Assembly: GCA_030430575.1 (NCBI GenBank)
Contig: JAUIKF010000014.1
Coordinates: 79,270 to 143,269 of the forward strand
Direction: 5' to 3'
Length of the DNA stretch: 64,000 bases
Source: Bacteroidia bacterium
GTDB lineage: Bacteria; Bacteroidota; Bacteroidia; J057
Each line of letters opens with the position of its first letter. Position 1 is the first letter of the stretch. The position numbers and the translations under genes were made by a program. This document shows positions 27,980-36,361 of this stretch, piece after piece. A model generated the notes under the pieces. That model was not told the DNA's origin and did not search any database. It was given only the letters and a program-made list of their open reading frames with translations.

Positions 27980-30900
27980 ATGAGGGTTCGATTATTAAGA
28001 AATATGAAGCTGGGCCTTAGCCTAATAAGCCTATGGCATATCTCCTTGATGTGGGCGCAGAACCCGACGGCCTTTCGACATATCAATAAGCAAAATGGGC
28101 TTTCCCAAAACTCTGTTTTTGCCATTGCTCAGGATGGATATGGGTTTATGTGGTTTGGGACAAGAGATGGGTTGAATAAATATGATGGCTATCGAATGAT
28201 CGTATTCAGGCATCAGGCAGACAATCCACAAAGCATTATTTCTGATGATATTCGGGCTTTATATTATGATAAAGTAGACAGTGTATTGTGGATTTGTACA
28301 CCGGAAGGACTGAGTAAATACCTGGCGCAGCGGGAAGAGTTTGTCAATTACCCCAACCCTGATGGTCCTTTTTTCCCTAAAATGGGCGCCATGCGATGTG
28401 TATACAGAGATTCAAAAAATCGCTTATGGGCAGGTTCTGATTTAACCCGGGTGCTCTTCAAAGATGCCGCCGGTCAAATTTGGCTTGGAACAGATGCTGG
28501 ATTGGAAAAAATCCAACGAGACGCTACCGGGAAACTTCGTTTTACCCATTTTCTGCCCGAGATCAAGGTATTCTCATTAAAAGGATCTGGAAAGGGGACT
28601 TTATTGGTGGGGAGTTATTCTAATGGCCTTTTTGAATTAGATAAAGAAGGAAATCTTTTGGGGCACTATACAGAATCGGATGGCCTGCCAGGGCATACGA
28701 TCTTTGGAATTTTGGAAGATAATAGTGGGAAGATTTGGTTGAGTACAAATAATGGGTTGGCAAGGTTTGAGCGAACTGGGCGAAGCTTCAGTACTTATAA
28801 TTATTCGGATGGCTTAAGTAATCTGGAGTTTAATTTTAATGCTTACGCCAAGACCCGTAAAGGGGAATTCCTGTTTGGTGGGACCAATGGATTTACGCTC
28901 TTCGATCCAGAAGAAATTAAAATCAATACGTTTGTGCCCCCTGTAGTTTTTACTGAGCTAAAATCCTTTAACCAGCCTGTCCAGGTCAATGATAAAAAGG
29001 AATTACTAACCAAAGCCATCAACCTAACCCAAAACCTGACTTTCAGGTATAATCAGGCCAATTTCACCCTTAGTTTTGCAGCCCTTGATTATTTCAACCC
29101 CGCCAATAACAGATATGCCTATATCTTGGAGGGTCTGGACAAAGATTGGAAATATACCCAGGGGAAAACGGAGGTGAGTTATACCATTCAGCGTCCGGGT
29201 AAATACACTTTTCGACTAAAAGGAGCCAATAGTGATGGCATCTGGAATAGTCAAGAGCGACAGCTGCTAATATGTGTTTTGCCGCCTCCGTGGCTGAGCT
29301 GGTGGGCCTATATGCTATATGGGCTTTTTGCTATTTTGGTGTATCTGGGGGTTGTTCGTTTTGTAAAGCTTAGGCATCGCTTCCAACTGGAAAAGGTGGA
29401 GAAGGAAAAGCAGAAAGAATTGCATCAATCCAAGCTTCGCTTTTTTACCAATATTGCGCATGAATTTCGCACACCCCTGACCTTAATTATTGGTCCACTC
29501 GAAGAGCTTACCCGAAGGCAAGAAAGTTCAGGCCGCGTGCAGCGGCAGCTTCTCTCCATCGAGGCCAATGCACATCGCCTACTCAGGCTGGTGAATCAGT
29601 TGTTGAACTTTAGGAAACTGGAAGCTGAGCATGAGGTTATGCAGGTGGCAGAAGGGAATTTTGTCAAATTTGTGAAGGAGATTTTTCTTTCTTTTCAGGA
29701 AAATGCCCGTTTAAGGCAAATTGAGTATACTTTCTCAACAGTGGCAAATGAGATGAATCTGTGGTATGATCGGGATAAAATGGAGAAGGTTTGCTTCAAT
29801 TTGTTGTCCAACGCATTTAAATTCACGCCGGATTGTGGGAAAGTTGCTGTATCAATCACTCAGGAAGAAGGAGCCATTTGCCTGGAAGTAAACGATAATG
29901 GTAAAGGCATCTCTTCACTGATGCAAGAACAAATATTCAAACGATTCTTTGAGCAGGAAACTCCCTTTGAGCACAACTTTAAAAATTCTGGAATTGGTCT
30001 GGCAGTTTCTCGTCAATTAGTGGAAATGCATCATGGAAGTATCCATGTACAAAGCGAAGAAGGCAAAGGTGCTTGTTTTCAAGTGCGAATCCCTAAGGGC
30101 AAAAATCATTTTAAAAAGAATGAAATCATCCTGGGCTTCAAGGATAGCGAAGATATTTCAAATTATACAGCCCATGCCCCAACTGAAATCACTCCTCAGA
30201 CTCCTCCCATTCAGCCGCTTGAAGATGTAGCTAATACTTCCAGAGAGGATCAAAAACGTCTTTTAATTGTGGAGGATAATCAGGAAGTACAAAATTATAT
30301 CAAACAGATTTTTGCCAGTGAATATCAACTTATTTCAGCTTCTAATGGGGAAGAAGGCTTTAAAAAAGCCAAAGAAAGCAGTCCGGATTTGATTTTGAGC
30401 GATGTCATGATGCCCAGAATGGATGGCATCAGTTTTTGTAGCAAAATCAAAACAAGTGTGGAGACCAGCCATATTCCTGTTATTTTGTTGACAGCGCGGA
30501 CGGCTTTTATCTATAAGCTGGAGGGGTTGGAAACAGGTGCTGATGATTATATCACGAAACCCTTCAGCCCAGAAGAGCTCAAACTTCGCGTGCGAAATAT
30601 CCTTCAGGCCCGTACACGCATGCGTGAGAAATTTACCAAGACCTTGAAGCTTGAACCCAAAGAAGTGACGCCCACTTCCGTAGACGAAATATTCCTGGAG
30701 AAAGCCATTCAATTGATAGAAAACAATATGGATAATGTGGACTTCTCTGTAGAAGATTTTGCCTATGAAATGGCTGTTAGTCGGGCATTGTTGTTTACCA
30801 AAATAAAATCTGTCACCGACCTTACCCCTAACAACTTCATCAAAACCCTGCGGATGAAGCGTGCTGCCCAATTATTGAAACATCAAAAATTGGGCGTAGC

Positions 30901-31000
30901 TGAAGTTGCCTATCAGGTAGGCTTCAGGGATAGTCGCTATTTCAGCAAGACTTTCCGCAAGCAGTTTGGGAAGACGCCTACGGAATACATGGCAGAATAG
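27980..31000 (+). CDS. Hybrid two-component regulator (HTCS), shortened propeller form
   Basis: A 1006-residue one-protein sensor-regulator. A signal peptide precedes a periplasmic propeller of only about seven 'IW-GT-GL' motifs (FMWFGTRDGLNKY, IWLGTDAGL, IWLSTNNGL), then a Y_Y_Y domain (about 330-425) and a membrane helix near 440-460. Next come HisKA with phospho-accepting His494 (FTNIAHEFRTPL), HATPase (NLLSNAFKF, GIGLAVSRQL), a receiver with Asp808 in LILSDVMMPRMDG, and an AraC helix-turn-helix at the end (VAEVAYQVGFRDSRYFSKTF). Usual HTCS proteins are about 1300-1400 residues with two propellers. Such proteins sense an oligosaccharide and switch on the adjacent polysaccharide locus, here probably the downstream sugar genes. 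Confidence 0.93.
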   Translation: MRVRLLRNMKLGLSLISLWHISLMWAQNPTAFRHINKQNGLSQNSVFAIAQDGYGFMWFGTRDGLNKYDGYRMIVFRHQADNPQSIISDDIRALYYDKVDSVLWICTPEGLSKYLAQREEFVNYPNPDGPFFPKMGAMRCVYRDSKNRLWAGSDLTRVLFKDAAGQIWLGTDAGLEKIQRDATGKLRFTHFLPEIKVFSLKGSGKGTLLVGSYSNGLFELDKEGNLLGHYTESDGLPGHTIFGILEDNSGKIWLSTNNGLARFERTGRSFSTYNYSDGLSNLEFNFNAYAKTRKGEFLFGGTNGFTLFDPEEIKINTFVPPVVFTELKSFNQPVQVNDKKELLTKAINLTQNLTFRYNQANFTLSFAALDYFNPANNRYAYILEGLDKDWKYTQGKTEVSYTIQRPGKYTFRLKGANSDGIWNSQERQLLICVLPPPWLSWWAYMLYGLFAILVYLGVVRFVKLRHRFQLEKVEKEKQKELHQSKLRFFTNIAHEFRTPLTLIIGPLEELTRRQESSGRVQRQLLSIEANAHRLLRLVNQLLNFRKLEAEHEVMQVAEGNFVKFVKEIFLSFQENARLRQIEYTFSTVANEMNLWYDRDKMEKVCFNLLSNAFKFTPDCGKVAVSITQEEGAICLEVNDNGKGISSLMQEQIFKRFFEQETPFEHNFKNSGIGLAVSRQLVEMHHGSIHVQSEEGKGACFQVRIPKGKNHFKKNEIILGFKDSEDISNYTAHAPTEITPQTPPIQPLEDVANTSREDQKRLLIVEDNQEVQNYIKQIFASEYQLISASNGEEGFKKAKESSPDLILSDVMMPRMDGISFCSKIKTSVETSHIPVILLTARTAFIYKLEGLETGADDYITKPFSPEELKLRVRNILQARTRMREKFTKTLKLEPKEVTPTSVDEIFLEKAIQLIENNMDNVDFSVEDFAYEMAVSRALLFTKIKSVTDLTPNNFIKTLRMKRAAQLLKHQKLGVAEVAYQVGFRDSRYFSKTFRKQFGKTPTEYMAE

Positions 31001-31035
31001 ATATATCCTTCTGAAATCATTCGATTTAGACTTTT

Positions 31036-31086
31036 GGTCCCCTAGAATTAGATTTTTGAGGAGACGTTTCCTGCTACCTTTACCCC
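31036..31086 (+). promoter_or_regulatory. Operator/promoter-like sequence, copy 1
   Basis: CCCCTAGAATTAGATTTTTG followed by GAGACGTTTCCTGCTACCTTTACC. The same arrangement recurs before the GH88 gene at 45745-45795. It ends in a -7-like TACCTTTA with an upstream TTG 16 bp away, slightly shorter than the usual Bacteroidota spacing. It is a candidate binding site for the AraC part of the HTCS encoded just upstream. Confidence 0.55.
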
Positions 31087-31090
31087 AAAG

Positions 31091-31299
31091 CTATACTATA
31101 GTCTGTGAAAAAAGCCGTTTGGATTAAACCATATAAGACATTTAAGGGCATTTAAGTATGAATTAGGAAATAAGAAAATAGTAATACTCTTTCACTCTTA
31201 TTCCTTCATAATTTCTTGCTTCTATGGTCTTATATATCTTTTTTGGTTCAAAATATGGCCCTAAATGTAACCAGGTAATCTATCAGGATTAAGGTCTAA
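31091..31299. repeat. Repeat family 3, copy 1
   Basis: An outer inverted pair CTATACTATAGTCT and TCAGGATTAAGGTCTAA encloses inner arms AAACCATATAAGACATTTAA and CTATGGTCTTATATATC...GGTTC. It is related to 42563-42716 and 36259-36332. It separates the operator/promoter at 31036 from the deacetylase gene. Confidence 0.6.
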
Positions 31300-31409
31300 T
31301 TTTTACAAATGAAACCTTTTTTCACCATATCCAAAGGGGTTTATTTAGTGCGTGTGAAACAGGGCCCAAAGCAGGTTACGCGTAGGGTTTTAGTAGAATG
31401 ACTTAAACG

Positions 31410-31438
31410 GTTGTTCCGACTTTCAAAGTCGGAACAAC
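31410..31438. repeat. Perfect 14-bp palindrome in the deacetylase leader
   Basis: GTTGTTCCGACTTT, one base, then AAAGTCGGAACAAC. No T-run follows, so it is more likely a dispersed palindromic repeat than a terminator. It sits 54 bp before the deacetylase start. Confidence 0.55.
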
Positions 31439-31491
31439 GATCCAATTGGCAAGCATTTTTACCTAATATTGACAGAAGACTTTAGCTACAG

Positions 31492-32316
31492 ATGAACAAT
31501 TGGACTACAATTCGGATTTCAGCATTTACCCTGATATTGTTATTATGCTTTACGGGTTGTAGTGACGCTAACAAAAAACAAACGGAACCCCCAAAACCCT
31601 ACATCATCTTAAAGCTGGATGACCTGAAGTTTGAAGATGGCCTGGTTCACCCTGGATGGGATCAGGTAGTATCCTATCTGAATGAAAAAGCAGTAATAGG
31701 GACTATCGGTCTTATAGGGGAATCTTTGGAAGAAGGTGATTCCACCTATTTCGATTGGATCAAAGCGCGTGACCAAGAGGGGTATGAGATCTGGCATCAT
31801 GGATATTGCCACTGTAAACGTATGCGCGATGAAAAAGAAGTCAGAGAATATAAGGGAGAGCCTTTTGGTGCCCAGCAAACAAGTCTTTTGAGGACGCATC
31901 ATTTGGCCAAAGAAAAGTTAGGCATTACCCTTCGCTCTTTTGGGGCACCCTACAATTCAACAGACGAGTGTACGCCTCCAGCATTAGAAAAAATATCCGA
32001 CATCAAGGTCTGGATGTACAAAGAGACAACTGCCCCAACGGATAAGTTTGAGCTTAATAGGATCAAAGCGGTAAATATTGAGTACCCTGTTCATGTGCCG
32101 GATTTCGAACAATTTAAAGCTGGGTATGATGCCTTTCGGACTGAACCAGTCCTAGTCATTCAAGGGCATCCCAGGAGCTGGGTGGAAGATTTAAACCGGT
32201 GGGAGGAGTTCAAAAAAATCATAGATTTTTTACTACAAAAGCAAGTCACGTTTATCACTCCTTATGAGTATTATTTGATGGAAATGGGAAAGACTTCCAT
32301 TAAAAACGTCCCTTAA
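31492..32316 (+). CDS. Polysaccharide-deacetylase-like lipoprotein
   Basis: A 274-residue protein. The signal sequence ends in the lipobox FTGC, so it is lipid-anchored. The core begins YIILKLDDLKF, followed by IGTIGLIGES, the metal-type motif EIWHHGYCHC, SFGAPYNST and a late VLVIQGHPRSW. This is the NodB-homology barrel layout (Asp-Asp start, H-x3-H-like pair, final His) used by carbohydrate esterase family 4 and related DUF2334 proteins. It may remove acetyl or similar groups from a polysaccharide at the cell surface. It lies between the HTCS and the rhamnose operon, which suggests a role in the same polysaccharide system. Activity is not proven by sequence. Confidence 0.75.
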   Translation: MNNWTTIRISAFTLILLLCFTGCSDANKKQTEPPKPYIILKLDDLKFEDGLVHPGWDQVVSYLNEKAVIGTIGLIGESLEEGDSTYFDWIKARDQEGYEIWHHGYCHCKRMRDEKEVREYKGEPFGAQQTSLLRTHHLAKEKLGITLRSFGAPYNSTDECTPPALEKISDIKVWMYKETTAPTDKFELNRIKAVNIEYPVHVPDFEQFKAGYDAFRTEPVLVIQGHPRSWVEDLNRWEEFKKIIDFLLQKQVTFITPYEYYLMEMGKTSIKNVP

Positions 32317-32495
32317 TTTCTTCGCAATTCTAGGTCATGTTGAAAATGACCAATCTCTTTTCTTAATTCAGAAGGATTTAATCCTGTTTTCTTTTTTTGA
32401 GGAACCAGGGCCTTCCTGCTTAACCAAGTCAATAATTTTGTAATAGATAGATTTTCGTTTGGGCCTGTAATAATGTCTATCCCTAGGCCATAGAA
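32313..32495 (-). other. Possible AraC-type C-terminal remnant
   Basis: Read on the minus strand, a 60-codon frame without a start ends KKKTGLNPSELRKEIGHF, which looks like the last helix of an AraC-family regulator ('FKKxTGxxPSExR'). Its upstream part is not recognisable, and a second frame is also open over the same DNA. It may be the relic of a divergent regulator of the rhamnose operon. The stop overlaps that of the deacetylase gene. Confidence 0.25.
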
Positions 32496-32571
32496 TCATC
32501 AAAGTTCTAGGTTTGATCTGGTATTTACTTGTATCAGTTTCAAAAGCGCAAACGAATGCTCAAATTATGCA

Positions 32572-32602
32572 TTGATCTACCTCTGTTTAAAGGCTACATT
32601 TG
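32572..32602 (+). promoter_or_regulatory. Bacteroidota-type promoter of the rhamnose operon
   Basis: TTG at 32572-32574, exactly 20 bp, then TACATTTG at 32595-32602, a perfect TAnnTTTG -7 box. Transcription would start about 32610, leaving a leader of about 25 nt before the RhaDE start at 32634. Confidence 0.7.
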
Positions 32603-32633
32603 TTAAAATTCGCCTAATAATAACACAAAAAAC

Positions 32634-34733
32634 ATGCAGTCTAACTCATTCGATCATGTCAATTACCTCTGGGATGAATCCGAGGCCTCAGAATTAGCCG
32701 GAGACGAGGTAGCCTTATTCTTATATCGCTCTAACCAATTAGGGGCAGACCTCCGGATCACGAATTATGGAGGGGGAAATACCTCTTGTAAGACCATTGA
32801 GAAGGATCCGCTGACAGGAGAAGAAGTAGAAGTCATGTGGGTGAAAGGTTCAGGAGGAGATATCGGTACCTTGACCAGACAAGGCATTGCAGGTTTGTAT
32901 GTAGACAAGCTTAGAGCTTTGAAAAACGTGTACCGTGGGCTTGAATTCGAGGATGAAATCGTTCCCCTGTACTATCATTGTTTGTATGATTTGGATAGCC
33001 GTACCCCTTCCATAGATACAGCTCTGCACGGCCTTTTACCTTTTAAACATATAGACCATTTGCATCCTGATGCGTTGATCTCCATCGCTGCAGCCAAAGA
33101 CAGCCAGCGGATCACCCAGGAGATTTGGGGAGATACGATGGGATGGATTCCGTGGCAACGTCCTGGTTTTGATTTGGGATTACAGTTAGAAAAGTGTCTA
33201 AATGAAAATCCAGGCATTCGCGGGATTGTGCTGGGCGGGCATGGCCTGTTTACCTGGGGAGACACTTCCTATGCGTGCTATATCAATAGCCTGGAAGTCA
33301 TTGAAACAGCCTCTGCTTATATAGCAGAAAGAGAAGGGAAAGAACGCCCCGTTTTTGGTGGGCAAAAAGTAGAAAGTTTACCCGCAAACGATCGCAAGCA
33401 GCAAGCCGCCCAAATAGCGCCTTTATTAAGAGGCCTTTGCTCCAGCCACAAAAGAATGATCGGGCATTTTACAGATGATGAAAGGGTGCTTCAATTCATC
33501 AACAGCCATGATCTGGCCAAATTAGCCCCTTTAGGAACTTCCTGCCCAGACCACTTTCTCAGAACCAAAATTCAGCCTTTGGTCCTAAATCTTCCCGCTA
33601 GTGCAGATCTCAGCGATCCCCCAAAAATCAAAGCGCAAATTGAGCCTGATTTTGATGGGTATAGGCAAGAATATGAGGCCTATTATGACACATGCAAGCA
33701 CGACAATAGTCCGGCTATGCGTGATCCCAACCCCGTAGTCATTTTGTATCCGGGCGTAGGGATGTTCACCTTTGCCAAGAATAAACAGACTGCCCGAGTA
33801 GCCGCAGAGTTTTACCTCAATGCGATCAATGTCATGAGAGGGGCAGAAGCCATCTCCGAATATACCGCACTTCCCCGCCAGGAAGCATTTGACATTGAGT
33901 ACTGGCTCCTGGAAGAAGCTAAATTGCAGCGTCAACCTGCCGAGAAACCGCTTTCTCGTAAAGTTGCCCTCATCACAGGTGCTGGAGGAGGAATCGGTAA
34001 AGCAATCGCCACCAAATTGGTCGCTGAGGGCGCCAATGTGGTATTGACGGACATATCAGAGGATTCTTTGATTGAGGTAAATAATACCTTTAAACGAGAT
34101 ACGTCGACCTATGTGGTTTGTAATGTAAACAGTACAGAGGATATTGCTGAAGCATTTGCTGCAGCCTGCCTGGAATTTGGAGGGGTAGACATCATAGTGC
34201 ATGCAGCAGGGCTGGCTATTTCCAAGCCGTTGGCTGAGCATAGCATTCAGGATTGGGATATCTTACAAAACGTCTTGGTCAAAGGGCAGTTTTTAATGGC
34301 GCAGGAAGGCGTATCTATTTTGCGCAAACAGGCCTTGGGAGGTGACATTATTCACATTGCTTCGAAAAATGGCCTAGTAGCAGGGCCTAATAATGTGGGC
34401 TATGGCACTGCCAAAGCCGCCCAACAACACATGACACGCTTACTGGCTGCTGAGTTGGGAGGCGAAAAGATTCGGGTAAATACGGTAAACCCTGATGGGG
34501 TGATCGTGGGCAGTAAAATATGGGAAGGAGAATGGGCAGAAGGAAGGGCTAAAGCGCACGGAATATCTGTTGAAGAGCTGCCTGCTCATTATGCTAAGCG
34601 GAACCTGATGAATGAGATTATCCTTCCCGATGATATAGCCGATGCGGTATTTGCATTGGTAGGGATTTTAGGAAAAAGCACTGGAAATACCCTGAATGTG
34701 GATGGTGGAATGGCTTCCGCTTTTGTTAGATAG
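32634..34733 (+). CDS. rhaDE: Bifunctional rhamnulose-1-phosphate aldolase/L-lactaldehyde dehydrogenase
   Basis: A 699-residue fusion. The N-terminal class II aldolase domain (about residues 20-430) has NYGGGNTSCK, WVKGSGGDIGTL and the zinc motif HIDHLHPDALI; it splits L-rhamnulose-1-phosphate into DHAP and L-lactaldehyde. The C-terminal short-chain dehydrogenase (about 440-699) has the NAD motif ITGAGGGIGKAIA and the catalytic YGTAK (Tyr-x3-Lys); it oxidises lactaldehyde to L-lactate. This fused form is typical of rhamnose pathways outside enterobacteria. It is the first gene of an operon with the isomerase, the kinase and a lactate dehydrogenase that takes the product onward. A good promoter lies 30 bp upstream. 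Confidence 0.95.
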   Translation: MQSNSFDHVNYLWDESEASELAGDEVALFLYRSNQLGADLRITNYGGGNTSCKTIEKDPLTGEEVEVMWVKGSGGDIGTLTRQGIAGLYVDKLRALKNVYRGLEFEDEIVPLYYHCLYDLDSRTPSIDTALHGLLPFKHIDHLHPDALISIAAAKDSQRITQEIWGDTMGWIPWQRPGFDLGLQLEKCLNENPGIRGIVLGGHGLFTWGDTSYACYINSLEVIETASAYIAEREGKERPVFGGQKVESLPANDRKQQAAQIAPLLRGLCSSHKRMIGHFTDDERVLQFINSHDLAKLAPLGTSCPDHFLRTKIQPLVLNLPASADLSDPPKIKAQIEPDFDGYRQEYEAYYDTCKHDNSPAMRDPNPVVILYPGVGMFTFAKNKQTARVAAEFYLNAINVMRGAEAISEYTALPRQEAFDIEYWLLEEAKLQRQPAEKPLSRKVALITGAGGGIGKAIATKLVAEGANVVLTDISEDSLIEVNNTFKRDTSTYVVCNVNSTEDIAEAFAAACLEFGGVDIIVHAAGLAISKPLAEHSIQDWDILQNVLVKGQFLMAQEGVSILRKQALGGDIIHIASKNGLVAGPNNVGYGTAKAAQQHMTRLLAAELGGEKIRVNTVNPDGVIVGSKIWEGEWAEGRAKAHGISVEELPAHYAKRNLMNEIILPDDIADAVFALVGILGKSTGNTLNVDGGMASAFVR

Positions 34734-34807
34734 TTCATGTTTTCCTAATAGAATTTTTTGGTTAATTGAGACATTTAGTGGAATGATCACTTTACCCCTA
34801 ACATTCA

Positions 34808-34872
34808 CCACGGATTACACAGATTTACACGGATTAAAGAAAGAAATCTGTGGGAATCTGGGTAATCTGTGG
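34808..34872. repeat. Repeat family 2, copy 2 (best preserved)
   Basis: A foldback: CCACGGATTACACAGATT, then TACACGGATT on the left; AAATCTGTGGGAATCTG, then GGTAATCTGTGG on the right. The arms are imperfect reverse complements around an AAAGAAAG centre. It lies between rhaDE and the isomerase gene. Confidence 0.7.
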
Positions 34873-34934
34873 TTTTTTCTTTATTCCTCCACCCAAACCT
34901 GCACCCTAAATTTTCTCCCTTCAATTCCTTGATT

Positions 34935-36218
34935 ATGCAAATTTCAACAGATCAAATCAGGCTATTTAATACCTATCATGAAGCGCATCACAAACGTCAG
35001 TTTGAATATTTAGCCAGTGAACTCGCTGAAAATGGACTGGATGTAGAATCCCTGCTGGAAAAAATCAGCCATTTTCAAGTGGCTATTCCCAGTTGGGCCC
35101 TTGGAACGGGAGGCACACGTTTTGGTCGCTTTTCGATGAGTGGAGAGCCTGGCAATCTCACAGAAAAAATCAAGGATATTGGGATTCTCCACCAATTAAC
35201 GCGATCTGCAGGAGCGGTATCCCTCCATATTCCCTGGGATATTCCGGAGTACCCGGAAGAGATTAAAGAACTTGCAGATGCTTATGGAATTGTGTTCGAC
35301 GCGGTCAATTCTAATACCTTTCAGGATCAGCCTGGACAAGCTTCGAGTTATAAATATGGATCCCTATGCGCAACTGAGCCTACGGTTCGCTCTCAGGCAA
35401 TTGAGCATAACAAATCAGTCATTGATCATGGCATTGCGTTAGGCTCAAAAAGCCTGACCGTATGGCTCTCTGATGGTTCTAATTTTCCGGGTCAGCTAAA
35501 CTTCAGAAAGGCGCTCCAGCGTACACAGCAGAGCTTACAGGAAATATATGCCTATATGCCTTCCGATTGGAAAATGTATATAGAGTACAAACCCTATGAG
35601 CCCAATTTTTACAGCACCGTAATTCAGGATTGGGGAACCTCTCATTTACTAGCTCAGGCCTGTGGAGATAGAGCGTACTGCCTGGTGGACCTGGGGCACC
35701 ATCTCCCCAATACTAATATTGAGCAAATCGTGGCAACGCTACTGTGGAAAGGAAAGCTTGGCGGTTTTCATTTTAACGACAGTAAATATGGAGACGATGA
35801 CCTTACGGTTGGCTCTATTAAGCCTTACCAGCTCTTTTTGATTTTCAATGAATTGGTATTTGGAATGGAAAATAATGAGGGGCATAATCCCCCGCTGGCC
35901 TGGATGATTGATGCCAGTCATAATATCAAAGATCCATTGGAAGACTTGATGCAAAGTTTAGAAGCCATAAGGCTTGCATATGCACAGGCGCTGATCGTGA
36001 ATCATGAACGGTTGGAGCATGCGCGTGATATCAATGATGTGACCTTATGTCAGGAGATCATGCAAGCTGCTTACCGGACTGATTTACGGCCCTTATTGCA
36101 AGAGGCGAGGCTAAGAACTGGAGGAGCAATTGAGCCAATATCTTTTTATCGTGAGGCAAATATTCGCGAACAATTGACCGCTAAAAGAGGCATAACATCT
36201 GTAGCAACGGGCCTTTAA
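34935..36218 (+). CDS. rhaI: L-rhamnose isomerase (RhaI type)
   Basis: A 427-residue sugar isomerase converting L-rhamnose to L-rhamnulose. The start at 34935 (MQISTDQIRLF) is chosen; 22 in-frame codons before it are made of repeat-derived sequence. It belongs to the xylose-isomerase-like TIM-barrel group of Pseudomonas stutzeri L-rhamnose isomerase rather than E. coli RhaA: SWALGTGGTRFGRF near the N-terminus, YIEYKPYEPNFY (metal Glu), LVDLGHHLPNTNIEQ (metal Asp and His), GFHFNDSKYGDDDL and MIDASHNIKDP. It lies between the aldolase and kinase genes of one operon. The substrate is strongly supported by its neighbours. Confidence 0.93.
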   Translation: MQISTDQIRLFNTYHEAHHKRQFEYLASELAENGLDVESLLEKISHFQVAIPSWALGTGGTRFGRFSMSGEPGNLTEKIKDIGILHQLTRSAGAVSLHIPWDIPEYPEEIKELADAYGIVFDAVNSNTFQDQPGQASSYKYGSLCATEPTVRSQAIEHNKSVIDHGIALGSKSLTVWLSDGSNFPGQLNFRKALQRTQQSLQEIYAYMPSDWKMYIEYKPYEPNFYSTVIQDWGTSHLLAQACGDRAYCLVDLGHHLPNTNIEQIVATLLWKGKLGGFHFNDSKYGDDDLTVGSIKPYQLFLIFNELVFGMENNEGHNPPLAWMIDASHNIKDPLEDLMQSLEAIRLAYAQALIVNHERLEHARDINDVTLCQEIMQAAYRTDLRPLLQEARLRTGGAIEPISFYREANIREQLTAKRGITSVATGL

Positions 36219-36258
36219 TGGATAAAGAAAAAATTAATATAATCAGCCATTCCCCATT

Positions 36259-36332
36259 TAAACCAAATAAGACATAGAAGTGCATATAAGTAGCCAGTTA
36301 TTTCCTTCTTCTATGTTCTTATTTTGATTTTA
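36259..36332. repeat. Repeat family 3, copy 2 (short form)
   Basis: TAAACCAAATAAGACATAGAA on the left and TTCTATGTTCTTATTTTGATTTTAA on the right are imperfect reverse complements. It is related to the inner arms of the copies at 31091 and 42563. It lies between the isomerase and kinase genes. Confidence 0.55.
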
Positions 36333-36361
36333 ACTTTCATTTTTATTTTTATTCATCGCTA

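Larger units (their letters stand above)
31001..31491. other. Gap after the HTCS gene: operator, foldback repeat, palindrome
   Basis: This 490-bp gap holds the shared operator/promoter-like sequence (31036-31086), a family 3 foldback (31091-31299) and the palindrome at 31410-31438. No gene is seen. Confidence 0.6.
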
